From assembly GCA_963809245.1 (NCBI GenBank), contig CAWEIU010000011.1:434001-498000 (forward strand): a stretch of 64,000 bases of DNA, in the 5' to 3' direction. Shown here one piece after another: positions 51,076-64,000 of this stretch (position 1 is the first letter of the stretch; the number at the start of each line of letters is the position of its first letter). The DNA comes from Roseiarcus sp963809245 (lineage in GTDB: Bacteria; Pseudomonadota; Alphaproteobacteria; Rhizobiales; Beijerinckiaceae). The notes below the pieces were generated by a model. The model ran no database searches and had not been told where the DNA came from. It saw nothing but the letters and a program-made list of their open reading frames with translations. The position numbers and the translations under genes were made by a program.

Positions 51076-52500
51076 CTATGCGGCCGATCGCTGAGCCGCC
51101 GTCGTGAGTTCGTCGGCGACATCATTGAATGCAAGCAGCAACCGGTCCATCAGGGCTTCGAGCTGAGACTGCTCGATAATGAAGGGTGGGCAGATTGCTA
51201 TGGTGTCACCGACGGGGCGCAGCATCAGACCACGCGCTGTTGCTGCGTCGACCACTCTCTTTGCGCCATTGAATTCCCGCGAAAAGAGTCGCTTTGACTT
51301 TCTATCGGCGACGATTTCGATGCCCCAGATCATGCCACGGCCCCTGACGTCGCCGACGAAAGGAAGCCCGGCAATCCGCTCTGCGAGAGCCGCCTTGAGC
51401 CACGCGCCTTTTGATCGCGTCACCGCGGCGACATCCATCTCTTCGTAGATTGCCAATGTCTCAAGCGCGATCGCAGCGCCTACGGGATGACCGGAGTTGG
51501 TAAATCCGTGCCCGAAGCCGGACTCGCGCTTATGGTCTGCGACGACCTGGTAGACGCGGTCGCTGACAAGGGTGGCGGAAATCGGGAAGTACGAGGAGGA
51601 GAGCGCCTTGGCCGCTGCGATCATGTCGGGCTTCATCCCAACGACGTCACATCCGAACATCTCTCCCGCCCTTCCAAAACCACAGACGATCTCGTCGTCC
51701 AGGAGAAGGATGTCATAGCGGTCCAGCACCTCGCTGATCGCAGCGAAATACCCCTCAGGCGGCACGACAACCGCGTTTCCGGACTGAATGGGCTCAGCGA
51801 TGAGCGCAGCAATGGTATCTGCACCTTCACTCTGAATGAGCGTTTCCAACTCGGCTGCGAGCCTTCTCACGAACTGCTCCTGGCTTTCGCCGGGTCGTCC
51901 GTGATGGTAAAAGTCGGGGCAACTGACCCGGAGAAAGCCGGGCAAAGGCAGGCCGAACTGCTGATGCATGGCGTCAATGCCACACATGCTCGCTGTTACG
52001 ATGGAGCTTCCATGGAAGCTCCTCATTCTGGAAATCACTTTTCTTTTCAGCGGCTTGCCCCGCGCCGCGTGATAGGCCCAGGCAATCTTGACCATTGTTT
52101 CGACCGCTTCGGAACCGGAGGTGCTGAAAAACGCCCGGTCAAAGCCTTCAGGAGCAAGCTGAGCAAGCTTGGAGGCCAGCAGCACAGTCTTGTCCGTCGT
52201 GCGATGGGCAAAGCTATGATAGTAGGCGAGCGTGCTCATCTGCTCGAAAGCCGCTTTCGCCAGTCTGGGATGATTGAAACCGAGCGAGGCGCACCAAAGT
52301 CCCGACATGCCCTCGATATAGCGATTTCCATCGCTGTCGATGACTTCACACCCCTCAGCGCTCGTCACCAACAACGGGCCGAGTTCCTCGTTTGCACGCC
52401 AATCCGTACGGGGATGAAGATGATGGGCTATGTCCTGTTCGACCAAAGGGTTCTGGTTCGAAAGGGCTCCTACGGAATGATTGTCGTGATGATACGCCAT
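51076..52500 (-). CDS. Class-III PLP aminotransferase (omega-amino acid/polyamine-pyruvate type)
   Basis: Cytosolic fold-type-I aminotransferase of 474 residues, moving an amino group from an omega-amino acid or amine to pyruvate or similar. Visible motifs are 'DGNRYIEGMSGLWCASLGFN' (about 55-74), 'FFSTSGSEAVETMVKIAWAY', 'SRMRSFHGSSIVTAS', 'LLLDDEIVCGFGRAGEMF' (cofactor Asp), and 'IAAAKALSSSYFPISATLVS', whose Lys is the PLP Schiff-base residue. The C-terminal 'RGLMLRPVGDTIAICPPFII' fits omega-transaminases. ATG 52500 is used; an open frame runs to 52740 without family content. It is the first gene of the operon with the peptide-type transporter. Confidence 0.9.
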   Translation of the reverse strand: MAYHHDNHSVGALSNQNPLVEQDIAHHLHPRTDWRANEELGPLLVTSAEGCEVIDSDGNRYIEGMSGLWCASLGFNHPRLAKAAFEQMSTLAYYHSFAHRTTDKTVLLASKLAQLAPEGFDRAFFSTSGSEAVETMVKIAWAYHAARGKPLKRKVISRMRSFHGSSIVTASMCGIDAMHQQFGLPLPGFLRVSCPDFYHHGRPGESQEQFVRRLAAELETLIQSEGADTIAALIAEPIQSGNAVVVPPEGYFAAISEVLDRYDILLLDDEIVCGFGRAGEMFGCDVVGMKPDMIAAAKALSSSYFPISATLVSDRVYQVVADHKRESGFGHGFTNSGHPVGAAIALETLAIYEEMDVAAVTRSKGAWLKAALAERIAGLPFVGDVRGRGMIWGIEIVADRKSKRLFSREFNGAKRVVDAATARGLMLRPVGDTIAICPPFIIEQSQLEALMDRLLLAFNDVADELTTAAQRSAA

Positions 52501-52535
52501 GTGAGATCCATTAACCTCTTTCGGTATATCCAAAC

Positions 52536-52556
52536 TGGTATTACCACTTTTGTCAA
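52536..52556 (-). promoter_or_regulatory. Promoter of the aminotransferase operon with FadR-type operator
   Basis: On the minus strand TTGACA (52556-52551) can serve as -35. Just downstream in the spacer lies the perfect palindrome TGGTAATACCA (52546-52536), which fits the FadR/GntR consensus TNGTNNNACNA. A -10 candidate (TTGGAT/TGGATA) follows 17-18 bases after TTGACA, and is weak. The site is 36 bases before the aminotransferase start. A regulator bound here would block RNA polymerase. Confidence 0.7.
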
Positions 52557-52798
52557 GACGGCGCGGAGCGCTAAAATGGGGAGATCGCCGTTCACATCTG
52601 TGCGGTGACGCGAGCTCACGGGCGCGGCGCTCGACCTGATCACACCAAGTCGCGCGCCGCCGCCGAGTGCGCGGGCGATTTTCCGCCGACGTGAAGGCTC
52701 GGGATCTCGGACACCCGCCGACACGCGGGATCTTGGACACCCGCCGACACGCTCGATGAGGGAATCAGCGATTCACCCGCTGAGGCGCCGTACGGACA

Positions 52799-53404
52799 TC
52801 AGCGCCTTTCCTTCGATCCAACCGGAGCCGTTTTCGCACCGTTGTTCCACCCGTGAAACGACGATAGGTCGCCCGCGTTCCACGCATCGCGGAGCCCTGG
52901 GGCGCTCAGATCCCAGTCAGGCCGGATCTCGCTCGTGACCGCGCGCAGATCGTGCCAGAGGTCGACGACGGAAGGGCGGCCCCAGAACCAGTAGCCGTTG
53001 TAGATGCGGTGGATGACGAGGCGGGGTTTGAGCACAAGCGTGTACGGAATCATCGGATCGTGCTCAGGGTCGGTGTACTCTTGGATGTCGAGGTCCTTCT
53101 GCACCGTTCGTTCAGGATCGGACAGAAACGTCCACTGGGCGCCGACCGACGCACGGAACTCCTGGAGTGTGTGGTGGTCGTCGGTGGAGATCGTAGCGAT
53201 CTGAGTGTAGCCCACAGCGATTTTCGGATAGAAAGAGGCGAGTTCCAGATGTTGCTGGTGCTCCTTCGGGCAGTAGTGGCCGCGTGCGAGGGTGAGGATC
53301 AGCGGATCATCTCCCTGGAGTTCGCTGAGCTTCCGCAGCGAACGCGTATGATCGGGCAACTGATAGTCGGGGAAAGTGGTTCCCGGAACGATGTCAGAAC
53401 GCAT
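52799..53404 (-). CDS. Redoxin (peroxiredoxin-like) protein
   Basis: Thioredoxin-fold redoxin/AhpC-TSA-like protein of 201 residues. 'PGTTFPDYQLPDHTRSLRKL' opens the domain. The single peroxidatic-type Cys is in 'LTLARGHYCPKEHQQHLEL' (about 48), and 'QIATISTDDHHTLQEFRASV' and 'WTFLSDPERTVQKDLDI' complete the fold. With only one obvious Cys it would be a 1-Cys type needing an external reductant. AAGGAGG lies 7 bases before ATG 53404. It follows the MOSC/ferredoxin fusion by 70 bases on the same strand, so that reductase could be its electron source (inference). Confidence 0.8.
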   Translation of the reverse strand: MRSDIVPGTTFPDYQLPDHTRSLRKLSELQGDDPLILTLARGHYCPKEHQQHLELASFYPKIAVGYTQIATISTDDHHTLQEFRASVGAQWTFLSDPERTVQKDLDIQEYTDPEHDPMIPYTLVLKPRLVIHRIYNGYWFWGRPSVVDLWHDLRAVTSEIRPDWDLSAPGLRDAWNAGDLSSFHGWNNGAKTAPVGSKERR

Positions 53405-53474
53405 TTGCGACCTCCTTGAACTCAAGGATTCCCTGGGGAACAGTGACTTCCCCGCATACGGCGGCGACTACGGA

Positions 53475-55235
53475 CTACAGGTCCAACTCGATTGGCGATT
53501 CCGGTGTCGAGCAACAGATCAAAGCGTTGCTCAGGGCTGGTCGATCAAGCGGCTCCGGCGCGTAGCGGAGCCTGCCGTCCAGAATGCCGCACTCACACGT
53601 GTGGCACACGCCTGTTCGACAAGACCACCTGACAGGCACATCGCATGCCTCGGCCAATTCAAGTATGCTCTTGAACCGGGTGTCCCATGGCACAGCGAGA
53701 CCGCTTCGCGTAAACGACACCATGGGCCCGGTTCCAACAGGAACAGGAGAATGCGGGCGCTTCATTTCTGTCTTCGTAACGCCAGGCTCCATCCCGCTGG
53801 CGGGTCCGAAGACTTCGCAATGTATCGCTTCTTGCGGCGCCCCCAAAGAGATGAGATCGCGGTTCATATCCTCGAGAAAGGCGGATGGCCCACACACGTA
53901 AAAGTCGGCTGCAACGGGAACAGCGAGTTTCTCCAAACTCGCGAAGTTCCAGCGTCCTTGAATATCGAAGTCGCTGCCGGGCCGGTCGGTTGGATCTGGC
54001 TTGCTGTACGCGATCGCCGAACGACTTCCGGGAATAGCGGCCAACAGGCGCCGGGCTTCTCCAGCGAAGACATGATCCTTCGCGCTGCGCGCGGCATGGA
54101 TCCACCACACTTCCCGGGACGATGCTGCGCTTCCAGACGCAAGAGCATGAAGCATCGAAAGAACCGGGGTGACGCCAATTCCAGCGCTCAAGAGAACGAC
54201 CGGTCGCCTACCCGGTCGCAAAACGAATTCGCCGCGTGGGGCGCTGATCTCGAACTTATCGCCGACGTGCGTTGCATCAACGAGATGGTGGCTGCCCGGA
54301 CCTATCCCGCGCTTCACGCTGATACGATAGGCGCCCAAATCGGCAGCCCCCGAAATGGAATAGCTGCGCACGACGGGTGGTGAATTCTCACCGGACAGGT
54401 AGCGCAGCACCAGATATTGCCCGGGAAGCGCAGGCGGGAGGCGCGATCCGTCCGGATGCGCCAAAACAACTGAAGCAACCTCGCTGGTTTCCCGATGCGC
54501 TTCGACCACCTTCACCCATCGGAAACCCTCCCATGCAGGCAGAGAGGAAACGGGCGCTGTGAGCCCTGGGTTGCCGTTGTGGATTCCCTTTTTATCGGCT
54601 TGGAGGAAGCCTTCCAACGAGCCCTTCCATCCCGGACTCAGGGCAGGGATGCGCGCTGCGATCGCTATGCGATTGAGATCGTGATTCGCCAGATAGAGCA
54701 GAGAATCAATTTCGGCGACCGAGATTCTATCCGGTCCCGCCGCGATCTTCTGAATTTCGTCGCCGGCCCCAACTTCGCCTTCCCTGATGACACGGAAATA
54801 GAACCCTGGCCTGCTGTGCGAAACGAGCAGCGCCGCCATATCGGGATTGTTCATTCGAATTCCGAGGCGATAGCAGGTGACGCGAGGTTGAGTCACTTCG
54901 AAAACGGCGGTTCCGATCCTGTACCGATCTCCAATGCAAACCTCATCGTCAGGCAGACCTTCGACGGTGAAATTCTCTCCGAACTGTCCATACTCGAAGT
55001 CCTTTCGGCCGAGTTCGCGCTCCCAATACCGATAGGCATCGAGTTGGTAGACCATGACCGCGCGCTGTTCGCCGCCATGACCTTTGAGATCGCCCTGAGC
55101 ATCGCCGTCGAGATTAAGTCGCCGAGCAACGACACGGTGAGAAACTGGGTATTTCCAGATCGCGGTGCGGACACGTTTACCGTTCCACTCAATGTCGCGC
55201 GGGAGACCGACATTGACGGATAGAAGTTTTGGCAT
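53475..55235 (-). CDS. MOSC domain - flavin reductase - 2Fe-2S ferredoxin fusion
   Basis: Soluble fusion of 586 residues. The N-terminal MOSC domain (about 1-170) includes 'LDGDAQGDLKGHGGEQRAVM', 'YGQFGENFTVEGL' and the sulfur-carrier Cys in 'VTQPRVTCYRLGIRM' (about 120). A 3-alpha (YiiM-type) segment follows ('AGPDRISVAEIDSLLYLANH'). The oxidoreductase part (about 240-470) has 'VVRSYSISGA' (flavin) and 'VVLLSAGIGVTPVLSMLHAL' (NAD). The C-terminal plant-type ferredoxin (about 500-586) has Cys ligands in 'SCRTGVCHTCECG' and 'ALICCSTP'. It would move electrons from NAD(P)H through flavin and iron-sulfur to a MOSC-bound substrate. GGAGG lies 5 bases before ATG 55235. Confidence 0.88.
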   Translation of the reverse strand: MPKLLSVNVGLPRDIEWNGKRVRTAIWKYPVSHRVVARRLNLDGDAQGDLKGHGGEQRAVMVYQLDAYRYWERELGRKDFEYGQFGENFTVEGLPDDEVCIGDRYRIGTAVFEVTQPRVTCYRLGIRMNNPDMAALLVSHSRPGFYFRVIREGEVGAGDEIQKIAAGPDRISVAEIDSLLYLANHDLNRIAIAARIPALSPGWKGSLEGFLQADKKGIHNGNPGLTAPVSSLPAWEGFRWVKVVEAHRETSEVASVVLAHPDGSRLPPALPGQYLVLRYLSGENSPPVVRSYSISGAADLGAYRISVKRGIGPGSHHLVDATHVGDKFEISAPRGEFVLRPGRRPVVLLSAGIGVTPVLSMLHALASGSAASSREVWWIHAARSAKDHVFAGEARRLLAAIPGSRSAIAYSKPDPTDRPGSDFDIQGRWNFASLEKLAVPVAADFYVCGPSAFLEDMNRDLISLGAPQEAIHCEVFGPASGMEPGVTKTEMKRPHSPVPVGTGPMVSFTRSGLAVPWDTRFKSILELAEACDVPVRWSCRTGVCHTCECGILDGRLRYAPEPLDRPALSNALICCSTPESPIELDL

Positions 55236-55372
55236 TGGCTCCTCCTATGCAAGCTGCGCCAACTCAAGGGGCGCCTGCGGAAAACAGGAGCGATCAACCT
55301 CATCTCAGATCTATCGGATATGCGAGCAACCTCTTTTCCGGACTCTCCTCTCCGAGAGATTCGACCCCATGC

Positions 55373-55455
55373 CGTCATTGCGAGCGTAAGCGAAACAATC
55401 CAGCAGCGCCAAGCTAGCGATGGTTTGCTTCGTCGCTGCGCTCCTCGCAATGACG
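55373..55455. repeat. Complete dispersed palindromic repeat
   Basis: CGTCATTGCGAG (55373-55384) at one end and its exact inverse CTCGCAATGACG (55444-55455) at the other, with further partly complementary blocks between (CGTAAGCGAAACAATCCAG and GATGGTTTGCTTCGTCGCTG). The whole 83-base unit can form one long hairpin, as in REP/BIME-like elements. It lies between the reductase stop and the MOSC-fusion start. Confidence 0.75.
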
Positions 55456-55475
55456 ATTCAATCTCCCCTTTGCGT

Positions 55476-56414
55476 TTATTGAGTTGACGGGATGAAACCG
55501 GGGACTCCTGTCGTCACCACTGGATTGAGCCTCTGTCGAGTCTCAATGCGATTGATTTCGTCAAACGCGTCTTGCGGCAGTGCGGAGATGTCGAAATTTT
55601 CTCGCGCGCGAACCGCGGTCCTGGGCGTGGTGAGCACAGCCGTGCCGCGCTGCACCGCCCATGCCAGGAGCACCTGGGCCGGCGTCTTCCCAACTCGGGC
55701 AGCGATCGCCAAAATGACTCGATCTTCAAGCGGCCCCGGCCTCGCTCCGTGACCAAGTGGAGCGAAAGCCAAAAACACAATTCCCTTCTCCTTGCAGAAC
55801 TCAAGGAGCTCCGTTTCCGGCAGATACGGATGCGCTTCCACCTGGACCACAGCCGGTTTGATTCTTGCCGCTTGGTAGATGGTCGCGAATTCATCCAATC
55901 CGATGTCCGACAGTCCGATGGCCCGGCATCTGCCTTGGTCCACGAGGCTTTCCATTGCTCTCCAGGTATCGAGCAAAGTCACGCCGTCGTCGTAGAGGAC
56001 ATTGCCGTTTTGATCCCGCGGATCCTGCTCGTCGCCCGGTCGAAATGCAAAGGGGGTGTGAATGAGGTAGAGATCCAGATACTTGAGCCCGAGCCTGTTG
56101 AGGCTCGCCGCGAAAGCCGGTTCGGCGCGCTCGGGCCGATGGTTAGTGTTCCACAACTTCGTGGTGACAAAGATGTCTTCGCGCGCGAGCCGCCCCGTAG
56201 CGATCCCTGCCCGCAACCCCTCTCCGACCTCGCGCTCGTTCCGGTATCGCTCCGCACAATCGAAATGCCGAAATCCCGCTTCGAGTGCGTCTCTGGTCAC
56301 GGTGATCGTCTCGGCTGCGTCGGAAATGAGAGTGCCACAGCCGAGTGCGGGCATATGGCCGCTTCCATTGTTGAGCGGCATTCTCTTCAGCCGAAGGTCA
56401 GAAGGTTCATTCAT
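55476..56414 (-). CDS. Aldo/keto reductase
   Basis: NAD(P)H-dependent aldo/keto reductase of 312 residues. Tetrad residues are Asp and Tyr in 'HFDCAERYRNEREVG', Lys in 'FVTTKLWNTN' and His in 'LYLIHTPF'. Binding-site segments are 'IGLSDIGLDEF', 'VVQVEAHPYLPETELLEFCK', 'FAPLGHGARPGPLED' and 'LTTPRTAVRARENFDISALP'. The start ATG 56414 has GGGAGGTG about 5 bases upstream; a frame extending to 56546 is not needed. A decayed relative of this gene lies at 23088-23192. It is the first of a run of minus-strand redox genes (then the MOSC fusion and redoxin), but a palindromic repeat separates them. Confidence 0.9.
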   Translation of the reverse strand: MNEPSDLRLKRMPLNNGSGHMPALGCGTLISDAAETITVTRDALEAGFRHFDCAERYRNEREVGEGLRAGIATGRLAREDIFVTTKLWNTNHRPERAEPAFAASLNRLGLKYLDLYLIHTPFAFRPGDEQDPRDQNGNVLYDDGVTLLDTWRAMESLVDQGRCRAIGLSDIGLDEFATIYQAARIKPAVVQVEAHPYLPETELLEFCKEKGIVFLAFAPLGHGARPGPLEDRVILAIAARVGKTPAQVLLAWAVQRGTAVLTTPRTAVRARENFDISALPQDAFDEINRIETRQRLNPVVTTGVPGFIPSTQ

Positions 56415-56906
56415 GGGGACACCTCCCTGTATGTCCGGATCAGATCCGCTCGTCGCGCCATTTAGAGCAATGAAGCGACTTGGGTGGAGGGGGTCGCTTC
56501 CGGCTGTATCCCGTGCGTCCTCCCCGAACGAAAATCGATCACGCACCCTCGAAATCTTCGCGCGCGATAGATCGCAATTTCGTCGAAACGGCAGACGGTC
56601 GAAGGATTTCGATCAATCGATACCTGGGCTTCACGCGGGCGCGAAGAGAGGTGGGAACGGTGTTCCTGACCGACGGTCCCCAACTCGGAGTTGAGCAATC
56701 GCTTTGCTCAAACCCGCTCTGCGCCCATGCAGGGCAGCATAGCATCAAATTCGGGCCGCCAGAAAGCAGCCGAATGCGGCGCTACGGCTTCTCGTCGAGC
56801 GCAACAGTCGGGTCAACGATCTTTCGCCGCGCAACGTCGTCTTCGAGCCGGCGCTCTTTCTGAGAGAAAGCTGCGGTCCCCGCAATCGCCGAAAAGGACT
56901 GAGGGC
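56415..56906. other. Intergenic region, no gene recognised
   Basis: About 490 bases between the response regulator stop and the aldo/keto reductase. Short frames in all phases lack motifs or ribosome sites. Presumably it holds the reductase promoter; no repeat or operator was noticed. Confidence 0.45.
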
Positions 56907-57293
56907 TCAGGGCTTCGCCAGAAGCGTCCTGATCTCGGCGATAAGGCGTGCGATGCGGTAGGGCTTCTGGACGAATACGGCCGCCGCAAATTCGTTCGGC
57001 AACTGCGTGCGCGTATAACCGGACAACACAATGAAAGGCAGCCCGCGGGCCTTGAGGGCGGCCGCCGCGGGAGCCGCGCTTACCCCGGCGAGGTTCGCGT
57101 CGACGATCGCGATGTCGCAGGCTGTGTCCTCAATCAGCTTCAGCGCCTTGTCGACCTTTGGCGCGATTCCGACCACCTCGAAACCAAAGTCGAGCAGATC
57201 GGCGCGAAGGTTCTCGGCGACCAGCGGTTCGTCTTCGACGATGAGGACGCGCGCCGACGCGCCGATGCCGGCGATATCAGTCAAATCGCTCAT
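56907..57293 (-). CDS. Single-domain response regulator
   Basis: Receiver-only protein of 128 residues. Acidic pocket 'VEDEP' (19-23), phospho-Asp in 'CDIAIVDANLAG' (Asp65), then 'PFIVLSGYTRTQLP' and Lys in 'AVFVQKPYRI'. The 'VDANL' and 'LSGY' variants are typical of receivers paired with HWE kinases in rhizobia. ATG 57293 overlaps the upstream kinase stop by four bases (ATGA), so the kinase and receiver are co-translated and probably partners. It has no DNA-binding domain. Confidence 0.88.
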   Translation of the reverse strand: MSDLTDIAGIGASARVLIVEDEPLVAENLRADLLDFGFEVVGIAPKVDKALKLIEDTACDIAIVDANLAGVSAAPAAAALKARGLPFIVLSGYTRTQLPNEFAAAVFVQKPYRIARLIAEIRTLLAKP

Positions 57294-58890
57294 GGCGTCT
57301 CCAGTGCGTCGGCGGCGAGAGCGCTCAACGCCCACGTGAGCCCGGTTTCGCGGAATTCGAGATCGACCTTGCCGCTCACGGCCAACTCGGCGAGCGCTCC
57401 TATGACGAGATGGCCGAAACCTCTCCGGGACGGAGCCGAGACGCGCGCGCCGCCTTCCTCGCTCCAGCGAATGGAAAATTGCGGCTGCGGCTCGTCCGAG
57501 ACCTGCCAGGAAATGCGCACCTGACCTTCCTCGCTCGCGAGCGAGCCGTGCTTGACCGCGTTGGTGGCGAGTTCATGTAGCGCCATGCCGATGGCCTGCG
57601 CGCCGGCCGCGGTCAGGCGCGCGGTGGGTCCCTCGATGATGATGCGCGTGCCGACAAGATCCCTAAAATGGGAAAGCTGCGCGAGAACCAGATCGGACAC
57701 TTCGATGCCATGCCACTCGTTCTCGATCAGCAGGTCTTGGCTGGCTGAAAGACCTTGCAGGCGGTCTGAAAGGGTCGCAGCGAAGGTCTCCGGATCGGCG
57801 TAGCGTGCGCTCTGGCTTACGAGCGCCTGGACCACGGCAAGCAGATTCTTGCTGCGGTGGTTGATCTCCGCCATCAGGATCCTGCGTTGCTCCTCGGACT
57901 GTTTGCGTTCGGTGATGTCGATGTTGGCGGCGAAGGCGAAGAGAGGCTTCGCGTCGGGTCCCAGTTCGAGATGCCATTCGCTCTCGATCCAGCGTTCCTT
58001 GCCGTCGTCGCCGATGACGCGATACTCGATCTTGCGGAAGGGGCCGCCCTCCAGGCTTTCGGTCTGCGCTGCGAAGCGCTCGCGGTCGGCCAGCGCGATA
58101 TGCTGATACAGCTTCCTTCTGCCAGCGGCGACCGTGTCGTCGCCATCGCTCGCCGGCAGCGAAAAGCCCATGATGCTGTCAAAGTTGTCGGCTGTCTTGA
58201 TCCGGTCCTGCACATAATCGAGATCGAAATAGGTCAACTTGGCGAGATCGGCCGCGTGCCTCAGCCGGGCGCGGCTTTCCAACAGTTCCGCGGTGCGCGC
58301 GGCCACGCGATTCTCCAGAGTCTCGTTCAGTTCGCGAAGCTGCTCGTCGGCCCGCCGGCGCTGGGTGACCTCGGCAAGCAGCGCCTGGCTGCTGAGGACG
58401 GCCTCGCGCGTCTTGCGATGCAACTCGGCGAAGACGGCGACCTTGGAGCGCAGGATCGCGGCGTTGACAGGCTTGTGAAGATAGTCGACCGCGCCGGCGC
58501 CGTAGCCCTCGAGGACATGCTGATCCTCGCCGTAATAGGCGGTGAGGAAGATGATCGGGACGCGGGAGGTCTTTTTGCGCTCCTTGATCATCTGGGCAAG
58601 TTCAAAACCGGTCATTCCCGGCATTCGGACGTCGAGAATGATCAACGCATATTGATCGGCGATCAGCGCCAGCAGCGCCTCGTCGGCCGTTTCGGCCCGC
58701 ACCAGGCGGTAATCGGGATCGTCCAGAATGGACTGGAGCACCGTCAGGTTCTTCGGCTCGTCGTCCACCAGCAAAATGTTGATCGGCTCGGCGGCTCGGC
58801 TTGCGTGCGCGTCCTGTTGCGTCGCATGCGTCGGCGCTCGTGCGGACGCGGAAGCGGCCGCCGGCGCGCCGACAGGCTGAGCGATCTCGT

Positions 58891-58894
<4 letters not shown>
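57290..58894 (-). CDS. Receiver-PAS-HWE histidine kinase
   Basis: Soluble signalling protein of 534 residues. An N-terminal receiver (about 38-155) has phospho-Asp in 'ALIILDVRMPGMTG' (Asp88). A coiled coil (about 175-215) leads to a PAS domain with PAC ('RERFAAQTESLEGGPFRKIE', ending 'ANIDITERKQ', about 225-335). The HWE/HisKA_2 kinase has 'INHRSKNLLAVVQALVSQSA' (His about 345), 'ENEWHGIEV' (the HWE-like motif), 'ALHELATNAVKHG' and 'GGARVSAPSRRGFGHLVI'. ATG 58894 overlaps the upstream hybrid-kinase stop as ATGA; ATG 58906 is an in-frame alternative. Phosphate could flow from the hybrid kinase to this receiver and then to the next gene. Confidence 0.9.

Positions 58895-64000
<5,106 letters not shown>

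Overview
The window is high-GC, densely coded DNA from an alphaproteobacterium, most likely of the order Hyphomicrobiales (Rhizobiales). The evidence is the hopanoid gene hpnG, the DUF1127 protein, HWE-type kinase, LivM-LivG fusion and cytosolic chemoreceptor, and the dispersed palindromic repeats of a kind common in Bradyrhizobium/Methylocystis-like genomes. Genus cannot be fixed by reading alone. No rRNA, tRNA, CRISPR array, phage or intact insertion sequence was seen.

Layout. 1-6.6 kb: mixed single genes, namely the C-terminal part of a NodU/CmcH-type carbamoyltransferase (cut by the window edge), a nucleoside deaminase, hpnG, a thiamine-diphosphate enzyme with a Tat-like leader, an exported alpha/beta hydrolase and a PPC-domain protein. 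6.8-11.0 kb (minus strand): a three-gene periplasmic molybdenum hydroxylase (triheme cytochrome c, 2Fe-2S subunit, Tat-exported molybdopterin subunit). 11.1-22.5 kb (minus): a compact chemosensory operon with overlapping genes: two-headed soluble MCP, triple-CheW protein, CheB, HEAT-repeat protein, CheR, CheY, CheA, then CheY, CheC and a PAS hybrid kinase. 22.8-27.5 kb: small genes, two decayed or frameshifted genes, an aldo/keto reductase, a lone flagellar hook gene (flgE), a SRPBCC protein and a DUF1127 protein.

27.8-33.4 kb: one 1855-residue protein-kinase-like/ATPase/GAF/PAS/histidine kinase. 33.4-39.1 kb: a xylose-type sugar ABC transporter, a LacI-family regulator that appears frameshifted by one base, and a short-chain dehydrogenase. 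Matching AAACGTTT-centred palindromes lie upstream of both the transporter and the dehydrogenase, suggesting one local regulon. 39.5-44.4 kb (plus): a Liv-type amino-acid/amide ABC transporter with a permease-ATPase fusion. 44.6-52.5 kb (minus): a FadR-type GntR regulator and a six-gene operon of a class-III aminotransferase and a peptide-type ABC transporter; the operon promoter carries a perfect FadR-type operator.

52.8-56.4 kb (minus): a redoxin, a MOSC/flavin reductase/2Fe-2S fusion and an aldo/keto reductase. 56.9-64 kb (minus): a signalling stack of a giant HAMP-repeat hybrid kinase (N-terminus outside the window), a receiver-HWE kinase and a single-domain receiver, each joined by a 4-base overlap. 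Sensing and signal transduction account for about half of the window.
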